From Microbacterium lacticum (GTDB lineage Bacteria; Actinomycetota; Actinomycetes; Actinomycetales; Microbacteriaceae), in NCBI RefSeq assembly GCF_006716815.1, contig NZ_VFPS01000006.1, positions 1-64,000 of the forward strand: 64,000 nucleotides of DNA, in the 5' to 3' direction. Numbering within the stretch: position 1 is the stretch's first letter; each line of letters starts with the position of its first letter. The position numbers were made by a program, and so were the translations under genes. The notes under the pieces were generated by a model that was given only the letters and a program-made list of their open reading frames with translations, had not been told where the DNA came from and searched no databases. Below, piece after piece: positions 41,066-50,652 of this stretch.

Positions 41066-42625
41066 ATGACCCGCATCGGGATCGTGACCGAGCAGCCCGG
41101 CGAGACACGCGTCGCCGCGACGCCGCAGACCGCCGGAAAGCTCCGCGCACTCGGCTACGACATCACCGTCGAGACGGGCGCGGGGCACGGGTCGTCGTTC
41201 CCGGATGCCTCGTACGAGGCATCCGGCGCATCGATCGTCGACCGCGACACCGCCTGGAGCGCCGACATCGTGCTGAAGGTCTCCGCCCCGACCGGCGCGG
41301 AGATCGCGCTGCTGCAGCCGGGCGCCGTGCTCATCGGCGTGCTCGCGCCGGCGCTCTCGCCCGACCTCCTCAGTGCGCTCGCGGAGCGTGGTGTGACGGC
41401 GCTCGCGATGGATGCCGTGCCGCGCATCTCGCGCGCGCAGTCGATGGACGTGCTCAGCTCGATGGCGAACATCGCCGGATATCGCGCGGTCGTCGAGGCG
41501 GCGAACGAGTTCGGCCGGTTCTTCACCGGACAGGTGACGGCGGCCGGCAAGGTTCCCCCGGCGAAGGTGCTCGTCGCGGGGGCGGGCGTCGCAGGCCTCG
41601 CTGCGATCGGCGCCGCCTCGAGCCTCGGCGCGATCGTGCGCGCCACCGATCCGCGCCCCGAGGTCGCCGACCAGGTGGCATCCATCGGCGGCACCTACCT
41701 GCCCGTGGTCGTGCCCGACGAGGCCGCCGAGGTGTCGACCGACGGTTACGCCAAGGCGACGAGCGCCGCGTACAACACGGCCGCCGCGAAGCTCTACACC
41801 GAACAGGCCGCCGACGTCGACATCGTGATCACGACGGCCCTCATCCCGGGGCGGGCGGCGCCGCGCCTGCTGACCGCGGCCGACGTCGCCCTGATGAAGC
41901 CCGGGAGCGTCGTCGTCGACATGGCCGCGGGCCAGGGCGGCAACGTCGAGGGCTCGGTCGCCGGCGAGCGGGTCGTCACGGACGGCGGTGTCGTGATCCT
42001 CGGGTACACCGACCTCGCGGGGCGCCTGCCGCAGCAGTCATCCCAGCTCTACGGCACCAACCTGGTGAACCTCCTCGCGCTCCTCACCCCCGCGAGCGAC
42101 GGCATCCTCGTCTACGACGAGAACGACGTCGTGCAGCGGGCGGTGACCGTGACCCGCGAGGGCGCCGTCACCTGGCCGCCGCCGCCCGTGCAGGTGTCGG
42201 CCGCGCCGGCGCCCGCCGCCTCGACCGCGGCCGCAGCCACGGGCACCGTCGTCACCGAGAAGAGGACGCTGTCCCGGGGCGCGAAGTCGGGGCTCATCGC
42301 GGCGGGCATCGCGGCGCTGTTCCTCGTCTGCGCCGTCTCGCCGCCGCCCCTGCCGCAGCACTTCCTCGTGCTCACGCTGTCGGTCGTCATCGGGTTCTAC
42401 GTCATCGGCAAGGTCGCGCATTCGCTGCACACCCCGCTCATGAGCATCACGAATGCCATCAGCGGCATCATCATCGTCGGCGCGATGAGCCAGATCGTGG
42501 TGCCGAGCCCGCTCGTGCAGGGGCTCGCCGCAATCGCGGTGCTCCTGGCATCCATCAACATCTTCGGCGGGTTCGCCGTGACGCGACGGATGCTCGCGAT
42601 GTTCCAGAAGGGCGACCAGAAGTGA
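41066..42625 (+). CDS. pntA: Proton-translocating NAD(P)+ transhydrogenase, alpha subunit
   Basis: A 519-residue single-chain alpha subunit. The NAD-binding part covers residues ~1-370: [96 protein letters not shown], and [18 protein letters not shown]. An Ala/Pro linker and four membrane helices follow. With PntB it uses the proton gradient to transfer hydride from NADH to NADP+. TAGAGT (41018) gives a leader of about 36 nt with GAGGGAGAGCC. It shares GTGA with pntB. Confidence 0.95.
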   Translation: MTRIGIVTEQPGETRVAATPQTAGKLRALGYDITVETGAGHGSSFPDASYEASGASIVDRDTAWSADIVLKVSAPTGAEIALLQPGAVLIGVLAPALSPDLLSALAERGVTALAMDAVPRISRAQSMDVLSSMANIAGYRAVVEAANEFGRFFTGQVTAAGKVPPAKVLVAGAGVAGLAAIGAASSLGAIVRATDPRPEVADQVASIGGTYLPVVVPDEAAEVSTDGYAKATSAAYNTAAAKLYTEQAADVDIVITTALIPGRAAPRLLTAADVALMKPGSVVVDMAAGQGGNVEGSVAGERVVTDGGVVILGYTDLAGRLPQQSSQLYGTNLVNLLALLTPASDGILVYDENDVVQRAVTVTREGAVTWPPPPVQVSAAPAPAASTAAAATGTVVTEKRTLSRGAKSGLIAAGIAALFLVCAVSPPPLPQHFLVLTLSVVIGFYVIGKVAHSLHTPLMSITNAISGIIIVGAMSQIVVPSPLVQGLAAIAVLLASINIFGGFAVTRRMLAMFQKGDQK

Positions 42626-44070
42626 CCATCGTCACGACCGCCGACGTCAGCGGTCTGATCCTCGCGCAGTCCATAGCCACCGCGGCATACATCGTTGCGG
42701 CACTCCTGTTCATCCTCGCCCTCGCGGGGCTCAGCAAGCAGGACTCCGCCCGCCGAGGCGTCGCCTACGGCATCACCGGCATGACGATCGCGCTCGTCGC
42801 GACGTTCATCCTCGTGCTCGCGAACGGCTCGCTCGTCCCCGACGACGTGACGCTCTATCTCGGCGTGGGTCTCCTCGTGGTCGCGGTCGCCATCGGTGCC
42901 GTAATCGGCCTGTGGCGCGCGCGCGTCGTCGAGATGACCGGTATGCCCGAGCTCATCGCGCTGCTGCACTCGTTCGTCGGCCTCGCCGCCGTGCTCGTCG
43001 GCTGGAACGGACACCTCTACGCCGAGGGCATCGCGCCGGAGCTCGTCGGCATCCACCACGCCGAGGTCTTCATCGGGGTGTTCATCGGCGCGGTGACCTT
43101 CACCGGGTCGATCGTCGCGTTCCTGAAGCTCTCCGGCCGGATGTCGTCGAAGCCGCTGATGCTCCCCGGGAAGAATCTGCTCAACGTCGGCGCACTGGTG
43201 CTGTTCGTCGTGCTCACGGTCTGGTACGTCATCACCCCGTCGATCTGGCTGCTCGTCGCGGTGACCGCTCTCGCGCTCGCGCTCGGCTGGCATCTCGTGG
43301 CATCCATCGGCGGCGGAGATATGCCCGTCGTGGTATCCATGCTCAACAGCTACTCGGGTTGGGCGGCCGCGGCGGCCGGGTTCCTGCTCAACAACGACCT
43401 GCTCATCGTCACCGGCGCGCTCGTCGGCTCGTCGGGCGCCTACCTCAGCTACATCATGTGCAAGGCGATGAACCGCTCCTTCCTCTCCGTGATCGCCGGC
43501 GGATTCGGCATCGAGGCTCCCCGCGGGGACGACGCCGACGACGAGGGCGAGTATCACGAGACGGATGCCGGGTCGGTCGCCGACCTGCTCCGCGACGCCC
43601 GCACGGTGATCATCACGCCCGGATACGGCATGGCCGTCGCGCAGGCGCAGTACCCGGTCGCCGACCTCACCCAGCGGCTGCGCGAGCGCGGGGTCGACGT
43701 GCGCTTCGGCATCCATCCGGTCGCCGGGCGCCTGCCCGGGCACATGAACGTGCTGCTGGCCGAGGCGAAGGTGCCCTACGACATCGTGCTCGAGCTCGAC
43801 GAGATCAACGCCGACTTCGACATGACCGACGTCGTGCTCGTCATCGGCGCCAACGACACCGTCAACCCCGCGGCGGCCGAAGACCCCGGCTCGCCCATCG
43901 CCGGCATGCCGGTTCTGCACGTCTGGAACGCCAAGGACGTCGTCGTGTTCAAGCGCTCGATGGCGTCGGGATACGCGGGCGTGCAGAACCCGCTGTTCTT
44001 CCGCGACAACACGCAGATGCTCTTCGGCGATGCGAAGGAGCGCGTCGCCGACATCCTCGGCGCGCTGTAG
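42622..44070 (+). CDS. pntB: NAD(P)+ transhydrogenase, beta subunit
   Basis: A 482-residue protein. The N-terminal half carries about nine membrane helices ([49 protein letters not shown]). The C-terminal NADP domain contains [54 protein letters not shown] and [18 protein letters not shown]. The GTG start overlaps the pntA stop, so translation is coupled and equal amounts are expected. It maintains NADPH supply. Confidence 0.95.
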   Translation: MTIVTTADVSGLILAQSIATAAYIVAALLFILALAGLSKQDSARRGVAYGITGMTIALVATFILVLANGSLVPDDVTLYLGVGLLVVAVAIGAVIGLWRARVVEMTGMPELIALLHSFVGLAAVLVGWNGHLYAEGIAPELVGIHHAEVFIGVFIGAVTFTGSIVAFLKLSGRMSSKPLMLPGKNLLNVGALVLFVVLTVWYVITPSIWLLVAVTALALALGWHLVASIGGGDMPVVVSMLNSYSGWAAAAAGFLLNNDLLIVTGALVGSSGAYLSYIMCKAMNRSFLSVIAGGFGIEAPRGDDADDEGEYHETDAGSVADLLRDARTVIITPGYGMAVAQAQYPVADLTQRLRERGVDVRFGIHPVAGRLPGHMNVLLAEAKVPYDIVLELDEINADFDMTDVVLVIGANDTVNPAAAEDPGSPIAGMPVLHVWNAKDVVVFKRSMASGYAGVQNPLFFRDNTQMLFGDAKERVADILGAL

Positions 44071-44116
44071 CCGCGCGCGGCGGGGGCCGCGAGCGCGCGA
44101 CGTCGGCGGGCGACCG

Positions 44117-44122
44117 TAGGGT
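44117..44122 (+). promoter_or_regulatory. -10 box TAGGGT, leaderless
   Basis: The last T is 8 nt before the ATG at 44130. Confidence 0.62.
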
Positions 44123-44129
44123 GGATGCC

Positions 44130-44969
44130 ATGCGCATCGCCACCTGGAACGTCAACTCGATCCGCGCCCGCGTCGTCCGCACGGTGGACTTCTGCGTGCG
44201 CGAAGACGTCGACGTGCTGCTCATGCAGGAGATCAAGTGCAAGCCCGAGCAGTTCCCCTACGCGCAGTTCGAGGAGGCCGGGTACACGGTCGAGGCGCAC
44301 GGGCTGAACCAGTGGAACGGCGTCGCGATCGCGAGCCGCGAGCCGATCGAAGACCTGCAGATCGGCTTCCCCGGCATGCCCGGCTTCGCGAAGGGGCACG
44401 ACGGCCCGGATGCCCCGCAGGAGGCCCGCGCCATCGGCGGCACCGTCGACGGGGTGCAGCTGTGGAGCCTGTACGTGCCGAACGGCCGCTCGCTCGACGA
44501 CCCGCACTACACCTACAAGCTCGCCTGGCTCGAGGCGCTGCGCGGGTACACCGCCGACACGCTGCGGCAGAACCCCGACCTCGCGCTCGCCTTCACGGGC
44601 GACTTCAACATCGCCCCGACCGACGCCGACAACGGCGACCCGACCGTCGTCGAGGGCGTCTCGACGCACGTGTCTCCCCCCGAGCGCGAGGCGTTCCAGG
44701 CGCTGCTCGGCGTGGGACTGCACGACACCGTGCGCCCGCTCGTGCCGACCGGCTACACCTACTGGGACTACAAGCAGCTGCGCTTCCCGCGGAACGAAGG
44801 CATGCGCATCGACTTCATCCTCGGCTCGCACGCCTTCGCCGACGCCGTCGTCGCGGCATCCATCCATCGCGATGAGCGCAAGGGCGAGATCCCGAGCGAC
44901 CACGTGCCGGTCACCGTCGATCTCGAGCTCGGCGGCCCCGACGACGACGATCGCCCGATGATCTTCTGA
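44130..44969 (+). CDS. xth: Exodeoxyribonuclease III
   Basis: A 279-residue AP endonuclease/exonuclease of the EEP superfamily. MRIATWNVNSIRARV, VLLMQEIKCKPEQFPYAQF with the metal-binding Glu, LWSLYVPNGRS, FTGDFNIAPTDADNGDP with the catalytic Asp/Asn, TYWDYKQLRFPRNEGMRIDFILGS, and the final SDHVPVTVDLEL with the Asp-His pair. All catalytic residues are present. It cuts abasic sites in DNA repair. Its end abuts the MFS remnant on the other strand. Confidence 0.95.
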   Translation: MRIATWNVNSIRARVVRTVDFCVREDVDVLLMQEIKCKPEQFPYAQFEEAGYTVEAHGLNQWNGVAIASREPIEDLQIGFPGMPGFAKGHDGPDAPQEARAIGGTVDGVQLWSLYVPNGRSLDDPHYTYKLAWLEALRGYTADTLRQNPDLALAFTGDFNIAPTDADNGDPTVVEGVSTHVSPPEREAFQALLGVGLHDTVRPLVPTGYTYWDYKQLRFPRNEGMRIDFILGSHAFADAVVAASIHRDERKGEIPSDHVPVTVDLELGGPDDDDRPMIF

Positions 44970-45519
44970 CCGCGATCCGCTGCGCGAGCATCGCGCCGAG
45001 ATTGAAGCCCATCGAGAAGACGCCCTGGTAGGCGCCCGGTGCGACGTTGGTCACCGTGCGCAGGATCGCGCGCGCCGACACGCGCCGCGGCCCGTCGAAG
45101 GCGCGCGCGATGATCGCCATGCGCGCCGCGGCGCCCGCCGCTTCGAAGATGCCGACGACCGCGGCGATCAGGAGCGCCGAGACGAAGCCGTCCGCGAAGG
45201 CGTAGCCGATGAGCGCCAGTCCGTCGAGCGTCATGCAGACGATGAGGATGCCACGCGCGCTGATGCGGCCGGCGAGGTGACCGCCGACGGCGGATGCCGC
45301 GACGCCGAGCCCGCTCGAGACGGCGAGCACGATCGCGATCTCGGCGGCGCTCAGCCCGATGATCCGCGTGAAGTAGAGCACCGTGACGGCGAGGAACACC
45401 CCTCGCCCGATGCGCCCGATCGCCGTCGAGACGACCAGGATCCGCAGCACCGGGTCGGCCACGGCGCCGCTCAGACGCGCGCGGAGTGATCGGGGCGGGG
45501 CGGTGGGTGCAGTGGTCAC
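44911..45519 (-). pseudogene. MFS transporter with internal deletion and lost 3' end
   Basis: The first half is a normal MFS: LRILVVSTAIGRIGRGVFLAVTVLYFTRIIGLSAAEIAIVLAVSSGLGVAASAVGGHLAGRISARGILIVCMTLDGLAL and further helices to AILRTVTNVA. The sequence then jumps in frame to PGAYQGVFSMGFNLGAMLA, a motif from near helices 10-11 of such carriers, and is cut off, running on into the antisense of xth. About five helices are missing. The likely original start is the GTG at 45519 (VTTAPTAPPRSLRARLSG). Confidence 0.72.
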
Positions 45520-45560
45520 CTCATGAGCATGGCGGTGCCGCATCCGTCGAGAAGCAGATG

Positions 45561-45585
45561 TAGCGTTATGCTTCATGCTGCGCTA
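45561..45585. promoter_or_regulatory. Possible operator between the MFS and ArsR remnants
   Basis: TAGCG and CGCTA (45561-45565, 45581-45585) flank TTATGCTTCATGCTG in the divergent promoter region, a plausible ArsR-type site for the former MFS/ArsR pair. Confidence 0.35.
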
Positions 45586-45586
45586 G

Positions 45587-46213
45587 GTGCTGGGCGGGTC
45601 GAATGTCGGCGACGTGCGCTTCGGCCTGTCCCCCCTGTGCGAGCTCGGCCTGTCACTGCGGGCCGTGCGCAACCCGGCCCGCTACCCGCGGCAGCTGCCG
45701 TGGCTGCGGCAGACGCAAGCCGCACGCACCGCACTCGACCACGCCGCGCTCGACGCCCTGAACGACGACCGGTTGTGGACGCCCGACTTCTTGAACCCGC
45801 GCCCCGCCTCCCCTCTCACCCGCCTCGACGACGAGCTCGCGACGCTCTCCCGCATCCGCACCACGACCTTCCTGGGCGACCTCGAGGCGGTGCACGGCCG
45901 CATCCCCGCCGTGTTCGCGGGCGACCCGCGCGCCGCCGTACGCCGCGTCGTCGCGGCGCTGCGCGGACTCTGGGACGCCGCGTTCGCCCCCTACTGGCCG
46001 CGCATGCGCGCCGTGCTCGAGGCCGACATCGTCTACCGCGGCCGCCAGATCGCGCAATCGGGCCTCGGCGCCATGCTGAACGGGCTGACGTCCACCGTCC
46101 GCTTCGACGGCGGAGTGATCGAGGTCGCGCTCCGCGACCCGGCCGAGCGGGTGCAGGCCGCCGGCGGCCAGGGCGTCACCCTCGTGCCGACGATGAGCCG
46201 TCGCCGCGCGCGC
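45587..46213 (+). pseudogene. ArsR family (DUF5937) regulator lacking its C-terminal HTH
   Basis: The frame DVRFGLSPLCELGLSLRAVRNPARYPRQLPWLRQT ... RRVVAALRGLWDAAFAPYWPRMRAVLEADIVYRGRQIAQSGLGAMLNGLTSTVRFDGGVIEVAL matches the N-terminal DUF5937 domain of a large ArsR group. The family continues with a winged helix, but after GQGVTLVPTM the sequence becomes the antisense of the FMN reductase 3' end and no stop is met for 230 codons. The gene is 3'-truncated. It is divergent from the broken MFS gene, a common pairing. Confidence 0.68.
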
Positions 46214-46768
46214 TCACTGCCAGCGGCGGATGAGCTCGTGCAGCCGGCCGAGGAACGCGGTGAGGAACTCGCGCGTGCCCTCGTTCGCGATCGCGCCGTC
46301 GTCGGTGAAGAAGTCGTCGGTGATGCGGATGTATACCTCGGGCGCTCCGACGAGCGGCGCACCCTGGTCGACGAGGATCGTCTTCAGGTGGTTCTGCGCG
46401 AGGGCGCTCGAGATGAGTCCCCTGCTCGCGCCCGTCACGCCGGTCGGCTTGCCCGTCAGCGAGCTCTGACCCGACGGACGGCTGGCCCAGTCGATCGCGT
46501 TCTTGAGCACGCCGGGGATCGACCGGTTGTACTCCGGCGTGACGATGAGAAGCCCGTCGACGCTCTCGATCGCGTCCTTGAACTCCCGGCCCACGGCCGG
46601 GAAGTCGGCGTCGTACTGCGCGCCGTAAAACGGCAGCTCGGCGATCGGGATGTCGCGGATCGTGAGCCCCGCGCCGGGCGCGAGACGCACCAGCGCCTCG
46701 GCGAAGCGCCGATTGAGCGACGGCTCGGAGACCGACCCGACGATGAGGCCCACGGTGTAGTCGGCCAC
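46214..46768 (-). CDS. NADPH-dependent FMN reductase (SsuE/azoreductase-like)
   Basis: A 184-residue flavodoxin-like protein. YTVGLIVGSVSEPSLNRRFAEALVRLAP is the FMN phosphate loop. IAELPFYGAQYDADFPAVGREFKDAIESVDGLLIVTPEYNRSIPGVLKNAIDWASRP is the PEYN...K.AIDW family signature. It ends FFTDDGAIANEGTREFLTAFLGRLHELI. It supplies reduced FMN or reduces quinones. The GTG at 46768 lies 4 nt after the GT87-like gene stop, so the two are co-transcribed. Confidence 0.92.
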   Translation of the reverse strand: MADYTVGLIVGSVSEPSLNRRFAEALVRLAPGAGLTIRDIPIAELPFYGAQYDADFPAVGREFKDAIESVDGLLIVTPEYNRSIPGVLKNAIDWASRPSGQSSLTGKPTGVTGASRGLISSALAQNHLKTILVDQGAPLVGAPEVYIRITDDFFTDDGAIANEGTREFLTAFLGRLHELIRRWQ

Positions 46769-46772
46769 GGCC

Positions 46773-48164
46773 TCAGACCCCGGCGATCGCGACGGCGGGC
46801 GCGGGCAGCAGCGCGGCATCCCGCTCGCGTACGGTCTCGGAGCCCGCGCGCCACAGCACGACGACGCTCCACACGAACAGCCCGACGACCATGACGTTCC
46901 GCGCGAGCAGCACCCCCGCAGCGAACGGATCGCCGTCGATCAGCGGCATGTAAAGCACAGGGAAGACGAGCGTCGTCGCGAAGCAGACGCCCGCGAGCCA
47001 GCCCGCCGCCCGGCGCCAGGCGCGCGGATCGACGACGAGCCCGACGGCGACGATCGGGGCGAGCCACAGAATGTACTGCGGCGACCCGACCTTGTTGAAG
47101 ACGATGAGCGCCGCCGTGAGCGCGAAGCTCGCCACGAGGATGAGGCGCTGCTCGAGCGCCGAGGTGAGCCGGCCCTGACGCACCGCCAGGCGACGCGCGC
47201 GCCACAGCAGCAGCACGATGATCGCGAACGAGATCGGCATGAGCAGACCCACGACGTCGCCCGCGAGGTGAGCGCCGGGGCCGGCGACCTCGCGCGTGGC
47301 GAGCACGTAGTTCTGCCGGATCTCCGAGCCGGGCAGCCCCAGCACCGTCGCCCAGACCCACGGGGTCGCGACGGGCGCTTCGAGCTGCAGCGACCGGTCG
47401 CCCTGGATCGTCGCGAAGCTGAACAGGTTCGAGCCGCCGCCGAAGACGACGACCGTCAGGGCGATGACGACGCTGACCGCGACGCCGCCGACGATGATGC
47501 GCAGGCGCTGGGATGCCACGGTGACGGCCGCGGCGGCGATCGCGGCCGGCCACACCTTGATCCACGTCGCGGCGGCGATCAGCGCCCCCGCGATCACGGG
47601 GCGACGGAGGAGCAGGACGAGGCCGGCGATGGCGAGCGGCGCGGCGAAGCCCTCGAGGCGGAGCATCGACACCGGCGCGAGGAGCACCTGCACCGCGAGC
47701 CAGTACCAGGCGGCGCGGTAGCCGGAGCGGCGGCGCAGACCGCCGGTGAGGGCGAGGATGGCGAAGAGGTTCGCCGCGACCATCAGCACGAACCAGCCGA
47801 GCTGGTAGTTGTAGGGACCCGCGGCGATGGCCGCCATGATCGGCGCGAGCGCGCCGGCGGGGTACACCCACGGCATGTCGATGACCGGCCAGTAGCCGAG
47901 CTTGGCCTGCTCGGCCCAGAGCCGGTAGAGGGGGAGGTCGCCCTGCGTCTGGCCGGCGAGGATCGTCGGCAGCAGCACCAGCAGGTAGAGCCCGTGCACG
48001 ACGGCGAACCCGGCCAGCAGGCCCCGCGGGGTCATCGCGAACCGGCCGATCGGAACGCGCAGCGCCTGCGCGCGGCGGGTGACCCTACCCCACGCCGAGG
48101 GCAGCCAGGCAGGGGTGGTGCCGCTCGCGTCTGAGGCGCGGCGGGCCGTGGGGGCGCTCGTCAC
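46773..48164 (-). CDS. GT87-like polyprenyl-phosphate-mannose-dependent mannosyltransferase
   Basis: A 463-residue integral membrane protein with about 10-12 helices of the GT-C fold. The extracytoplasmic loop after helix 1 carries TQGDLPLYRLWAEQAKLGYWPVIDMPWVYPAGALAPIMAA, with an acidic catalytic-site pattern. Later are AALIAAATWIKVWPAAIAAAAV and FNKVGSPQYILWLAPIVAVGL, both typical of GT87/DUF2029 enzymes that build actinobacterial cell-envelope mannolipids. The leaderless TAGACT box sets the GTG at 48164. Acceptor unknown. Confidence 0.85.
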   Translation of the reverse strand: MTSAPTARRASDASGTTPAWLPSAWGRVTRRAQALRVPIGRFAMTPRGLLAGFAVVHGLYLLVLLPTILAGQTQGDLPLYRLWAEQAKLGYWPVIDMPWVYPAGALAPIMAAIAAGPYNYQLGWFVLMVAANLFAILALTGGLRRRSGYRAAWYWLAVQVLLAPVSMLRLEGFAAPLAIAGLVLLLRRPVIAGALIAAATWIKVWPAAIAAAAVTVASQRLRIIVGGVAVSVVIALTVVVFGGGSNLFSFATIQGDRSLQLEAPVATPWVWATVLGLPGSEIRQNYVLATREVAGPGAHLAGDVVGLLMPISFAIIVLLLWRARRLAVRQGRLTSALEQRLILVASFALTAALIVFNKVGSPQYILWLAPIVAVGLVVDPRAWRRAAGWLAGVCFATTLVFPVLYMPLIDGDPFAAGVLLARNVMVVGLFVWSVVVLWRAGSETVRERDAALLPAPAVAIAGV

Positions 48165-48171
48165 TCGGCTG

Positions 48172-48177
48172 AGTCTA
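48172..48177 (-). promoter_or_regulatory. -10 box TAGACT, leaderless
   Basis: It lies 8 nt from the GTG at 48164 and fixes that start. Confidence 0.62.
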
Positions 48178-48303
48178 GGGACTGGCGATGTGCGGATGGT
48201 GGACGGAATGTGTCGATCACCTGTGGGTTTGCTGAGCGGGCGCAGCCGCGCGCGGACGCCTCGGGTCCCTCGCACGGGGAGGCGCCGGGTCTCCGCCCTG
48301 CCC

Positions 48304-48309
48304 TAGCGT
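48304..48309 (+). promoter_or_regulatory. -10 box TAGCGT, leaderless
   Basis: The last T is 8 nt before the ATG at 48317; the upstream GTG at 48308 falls within the box. Confidence 0.62.
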
Positions 48310-48316
48310 GGATGCC

Positions 48317-49711
48317 ATGAGCGCTCCCCTGACCGCGCGGCCGACCGCGCGACGCGTGTCCGCGTCGGAGCGCCGCGCCGATCTCTGGCTGGCGTTGGCG
48401 CTGTTCGTCGGCGCGATCCTCAGTTCGTGGCTCGGCCAGGTCGCCGGGGTGTACGGCGACGAGTCGCCCGCGTTCGGCTGGGCGCTCGTCTACGCGGCCG
48501 CCCTCACGCTGCCGCTCGCGGTGCGACGCCGCCACCCCGAGGCGGTGCTGCTGTTCGTGGCATTCGCTTTCTTCGTCGGTGTGTCGCTGCGCATCCCCGA
48601 GGTCTACGTCGGGAACGTCGCGGTGTTCATCGCGATGTACACCGTCGGCGCGTGGGTCGCCGATCGGCGCCGCGCGACCGCCGTGCGGCTCATCGTGATC
48701 GTGGGCATGTTCATCTGGCTGCTCGTGACGACCTTCCAGGCGGCGACCGACGACGGCGACGGCGGGCTCCCGCGCGCTGGCCTGTTCTCGCCGTTCGCCG
48801 CGTACATGCTGCTGCAGTTCCTCGTGAACGCCGCGTTCTTCGGCGGCGCGTACCTCTTCGGCGAGCGCGCGTGGGCGCAGGCGCGCTCGCGTGCCGTGCT
48901 CGAGGAGCGCACCCGCGAGCTTCAACGCGAGCGCGAGCTCACCGCCGCACAGGCGGTCGCCCTCGACCGCGTGCGGATCGCCCGCGAACTGCACGACGTG
49001 GTCGCCCACCACGTCTCGGCGATGGGCGTGCAGGCCGGGGCCGCCCGGGCCGTGCTCGATCGCGATCCCGCGGCGGCGCGGGGTGCGCTGGTGACGGTCG
49101 AGCAGTCGGCGCGCGACGCCCTCGTCGAGCTGCGCCAGCTGCTCGAGACGCTGCGCACGCCCGACGCCGACACCCCGGGAGAGTCGACGCTGCACCTGGC
49201 AGCGCTTCCCGACCTCGTCGCGCACGCGACCGAGAACGGGCTGCCGACGACGTTCGCGGTAGTCGGCGAGCCCGTCGAGATCCCCGAGCTGGTGCAGGTG
49301 AACCTCTACCGCGTGGCGCAGGAGGCGCTCACCAACGCCCGACGCCACGGCGGCCCCGTCGCCACCGCCGACGTGCGCCTGCGCTACAGCACCGACGCGA
49401 TCGAGCTCGAGGTCTCGAACGACGGCCGCGGGCATCTCGTCGGCCGGCCGGGGCTCGGCCTCGTCGGCATGCGCGAGCGCGCGACGGCATCGGGCGGCAC
49501 GCTCGAGGCCGGCCCGCGCTCCCGCGGCGGGTTCCTCGTGCGCCTGCGGGTGCCCCTCCCCCTCCGTCTGCCGGACGCGAAGACGACAGCGGATGCTTCG
49601 GCGACGGTGGCCCGGGTCACGGATGCCTCTGTCACAGGCGTCTCTGTCACGGGTGTCTCTGCCACGGACAGCTCAGCGACGGGTGCCTCGAACGCCGGGA
49701 GCCGCGCGTGA
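48317..49711 (+). CDS. NarL-family sensor histidine kinase
   Basis: A 464-residue kinase. Four to five N-terminal membrane helices (residues ~22-185), a coiled-coil linker, the HisKA_3 phosphoacceptor DRVRIARELHDVVAHHVSAMGVQAGAAR (His226), and an HATPase domain (NLYRVAQEALTNARRHGGPV, LEVSNDGRGHLVGRPGLGLVGMRERATASGG). The last ~45 residues are a Thr/Ser/Ala-rich degenerate repeat (VTDASVTGVSVTGVSATDSS). It shares GTGA with the response regulator. Signal unknown; the ABC exporter downstream may be its target. Confidence 0.93.
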   Translation: MSAPLTARPTARRVSASERRADLWLALALFVGAILSSWLGQVAGVYGDESPAFGWALVYAAALTLPLAVRRRHPEAVLLFVAFAFFVGVSLRIPEVYVGNVAVFIAMYTVGAWVADRRRATAVRLIVIVGMFIWLLVTTFQAATDDGDGGLPRAGLFSPFAAYMLLQFLVNAAFFGGAYLFGERAWAQARSRAVLEERTRELQRERELTAAQAVALDRVRIARELHDVVAHHVSAMGVQAGAARAVLDRDPAAARGALVTVEQSARDALVELRQLLETLRTPDADTPGESTLHLAALPDLVAHATENGLPTTFAVVGEPVEIPELVQVNLYRVAQEALTNARRHGGPVATADVRLRYSTDAIELEVSNDGRGHLVGRPGLGLVGMRERATASGGTLEAGPRSRGGFLVRLRVPLPLRLPDAKTTADASATVARVTDASVTGVSVTGVSATDSSATGASNAGSRA

Positions 49712-50481
49712 CCGCGCCGATCCGCGTGCTGCTGGTCGACGACCACGCCGTCATGCGTGCGGGATTCCGCATGATCCTCGACGCCGAACCCGACATCTCG
49801 ATCGTGGGGGAGGCGGCGACGGGCCTCGAGGCGGTGGCCGCGGCATCTACACTGCGTCCCGACGTGATCTGCATGGACGTGCAGATGCCCGACCTCGACG
49901 GCCTCGAGGCCACGCGCCGGATCGTCGCCGACCCGGCGGTGCGCTCCGCCGTCGTGATCGTGACGACGTTCGACCGCGACGACTACCTGTTCCAGGCGCT
50001 CGAGGCGGGCGCGAGCGGATTCCTGCTGAAGAACGCCGGGCCGGAGCAGCTCGTCGAGGCGGTACGTGTCGCGGCGGCCGGCGACGCGCTGCTCGCACCC
50101 GCCGTCACACGACGGGTCATCGAGCGGTTCGCCCGCGGCGCGGACGCCCCCACCCCGCCCGCCGGAGCATCGGGTGCCGCCGAAGCCTCGGGTACCACCG
50201 GCGCCGCGGGTGCGCCCCGCCCGGCACCGGATGCCCGGGTATCCCGCGCCCTGGCATCCACCGACCCCGTGCCCGGGCCCGGCGTGCGGGTCGAGCTCAC
50301 CGAGCGCGAGAGCGAGGTGCTCCGGCTCCTCGCCGACGCCCGCAGCAACGTCGAGATCGCCGCGGCGCTGTACATCGGCGAGGCCACGGTGAAGACGCAC
50401 GTGTCGAACGTGCTGCAGAAGCTCGGCGTGCGCGACCGGGTCGCCGCCGTCGTCTACGCCCACCGCCACGGCCTCGCCTGA
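49708..50481 (+). CDS. NarL/FixJ-family response regulator
   Basis: A 257-residue regulator. The receiver domain is RVLLVDDHAVMRAGFRMILDAEPD with the phosphoacceptor Asp57 in VICMDVQMPDLDGLEATRRI. A long Ala/Pro/Gly linker of about 45 residues follows. The LuxR HTH is ELTERESEVLRLLADARSNVEIAAALYIGEATVKTHVSNVLQKLGVRDRVAAVVYAHRHGL. The linker is unusually long for the family. Coupled to the kinase by a 4-nt overlap. Confidence 0.93.
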   Translation: MTAPIRVLLVDDHAVMRAGFRMILDAEPDISIVGEAATGLEAVAAASTLRPDVICMDVQMPDLDGLEATRRIVADPAVRSAVVIVTTFDRDDYLFQALEAGASGFLLKNAGPEQLVEAVRVAAAGDALLAPAVTRRVIERFARGADAPTPPAGASGAAEASGTTGAAGAPRPAPDARVSRALASTDPVPGPGVRVELTERESEVLRLLADARSNVEIAAALYIGEATVKTHVSNVLQKLGVRDRVAAVVYAHRHGLA

Positions 50482-50592
50482 CCAGACCCGCCCCACCCGG
50501 GTCCGCCGTGCGGGGGACCTCGCGCGACCCTCCACCCCGACACCCTCCCCGAACTCCGCCGCCAGGCGGAGGTGCGCGGCGCCGCGGCCCCG

Positions 50593-50598
50593 TAGCGT
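50593..50598 (+). promoter_or_regulatory. -10 box TAGCGT with about 48-nt leader
   Basis: Upstream of the ABC operon; GAGGAGGAACG is the ribosome-binding site before the ATG at 50653. Confidence 0.5.
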
Positions 50599-50652
50599 CG
50601 AAGACGGCACTGCGGCGGCGACCATCGTCGCCGCGGCCGAGGAGGAGGAACG

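Noticed and set aside
49615..49700. Short repeats at the kinase 3' end as a mobile element
   Set aside because: They are degenerate in-frame Thr/Ser/Val repeats and continue the kinase frame to its GTGA junction.
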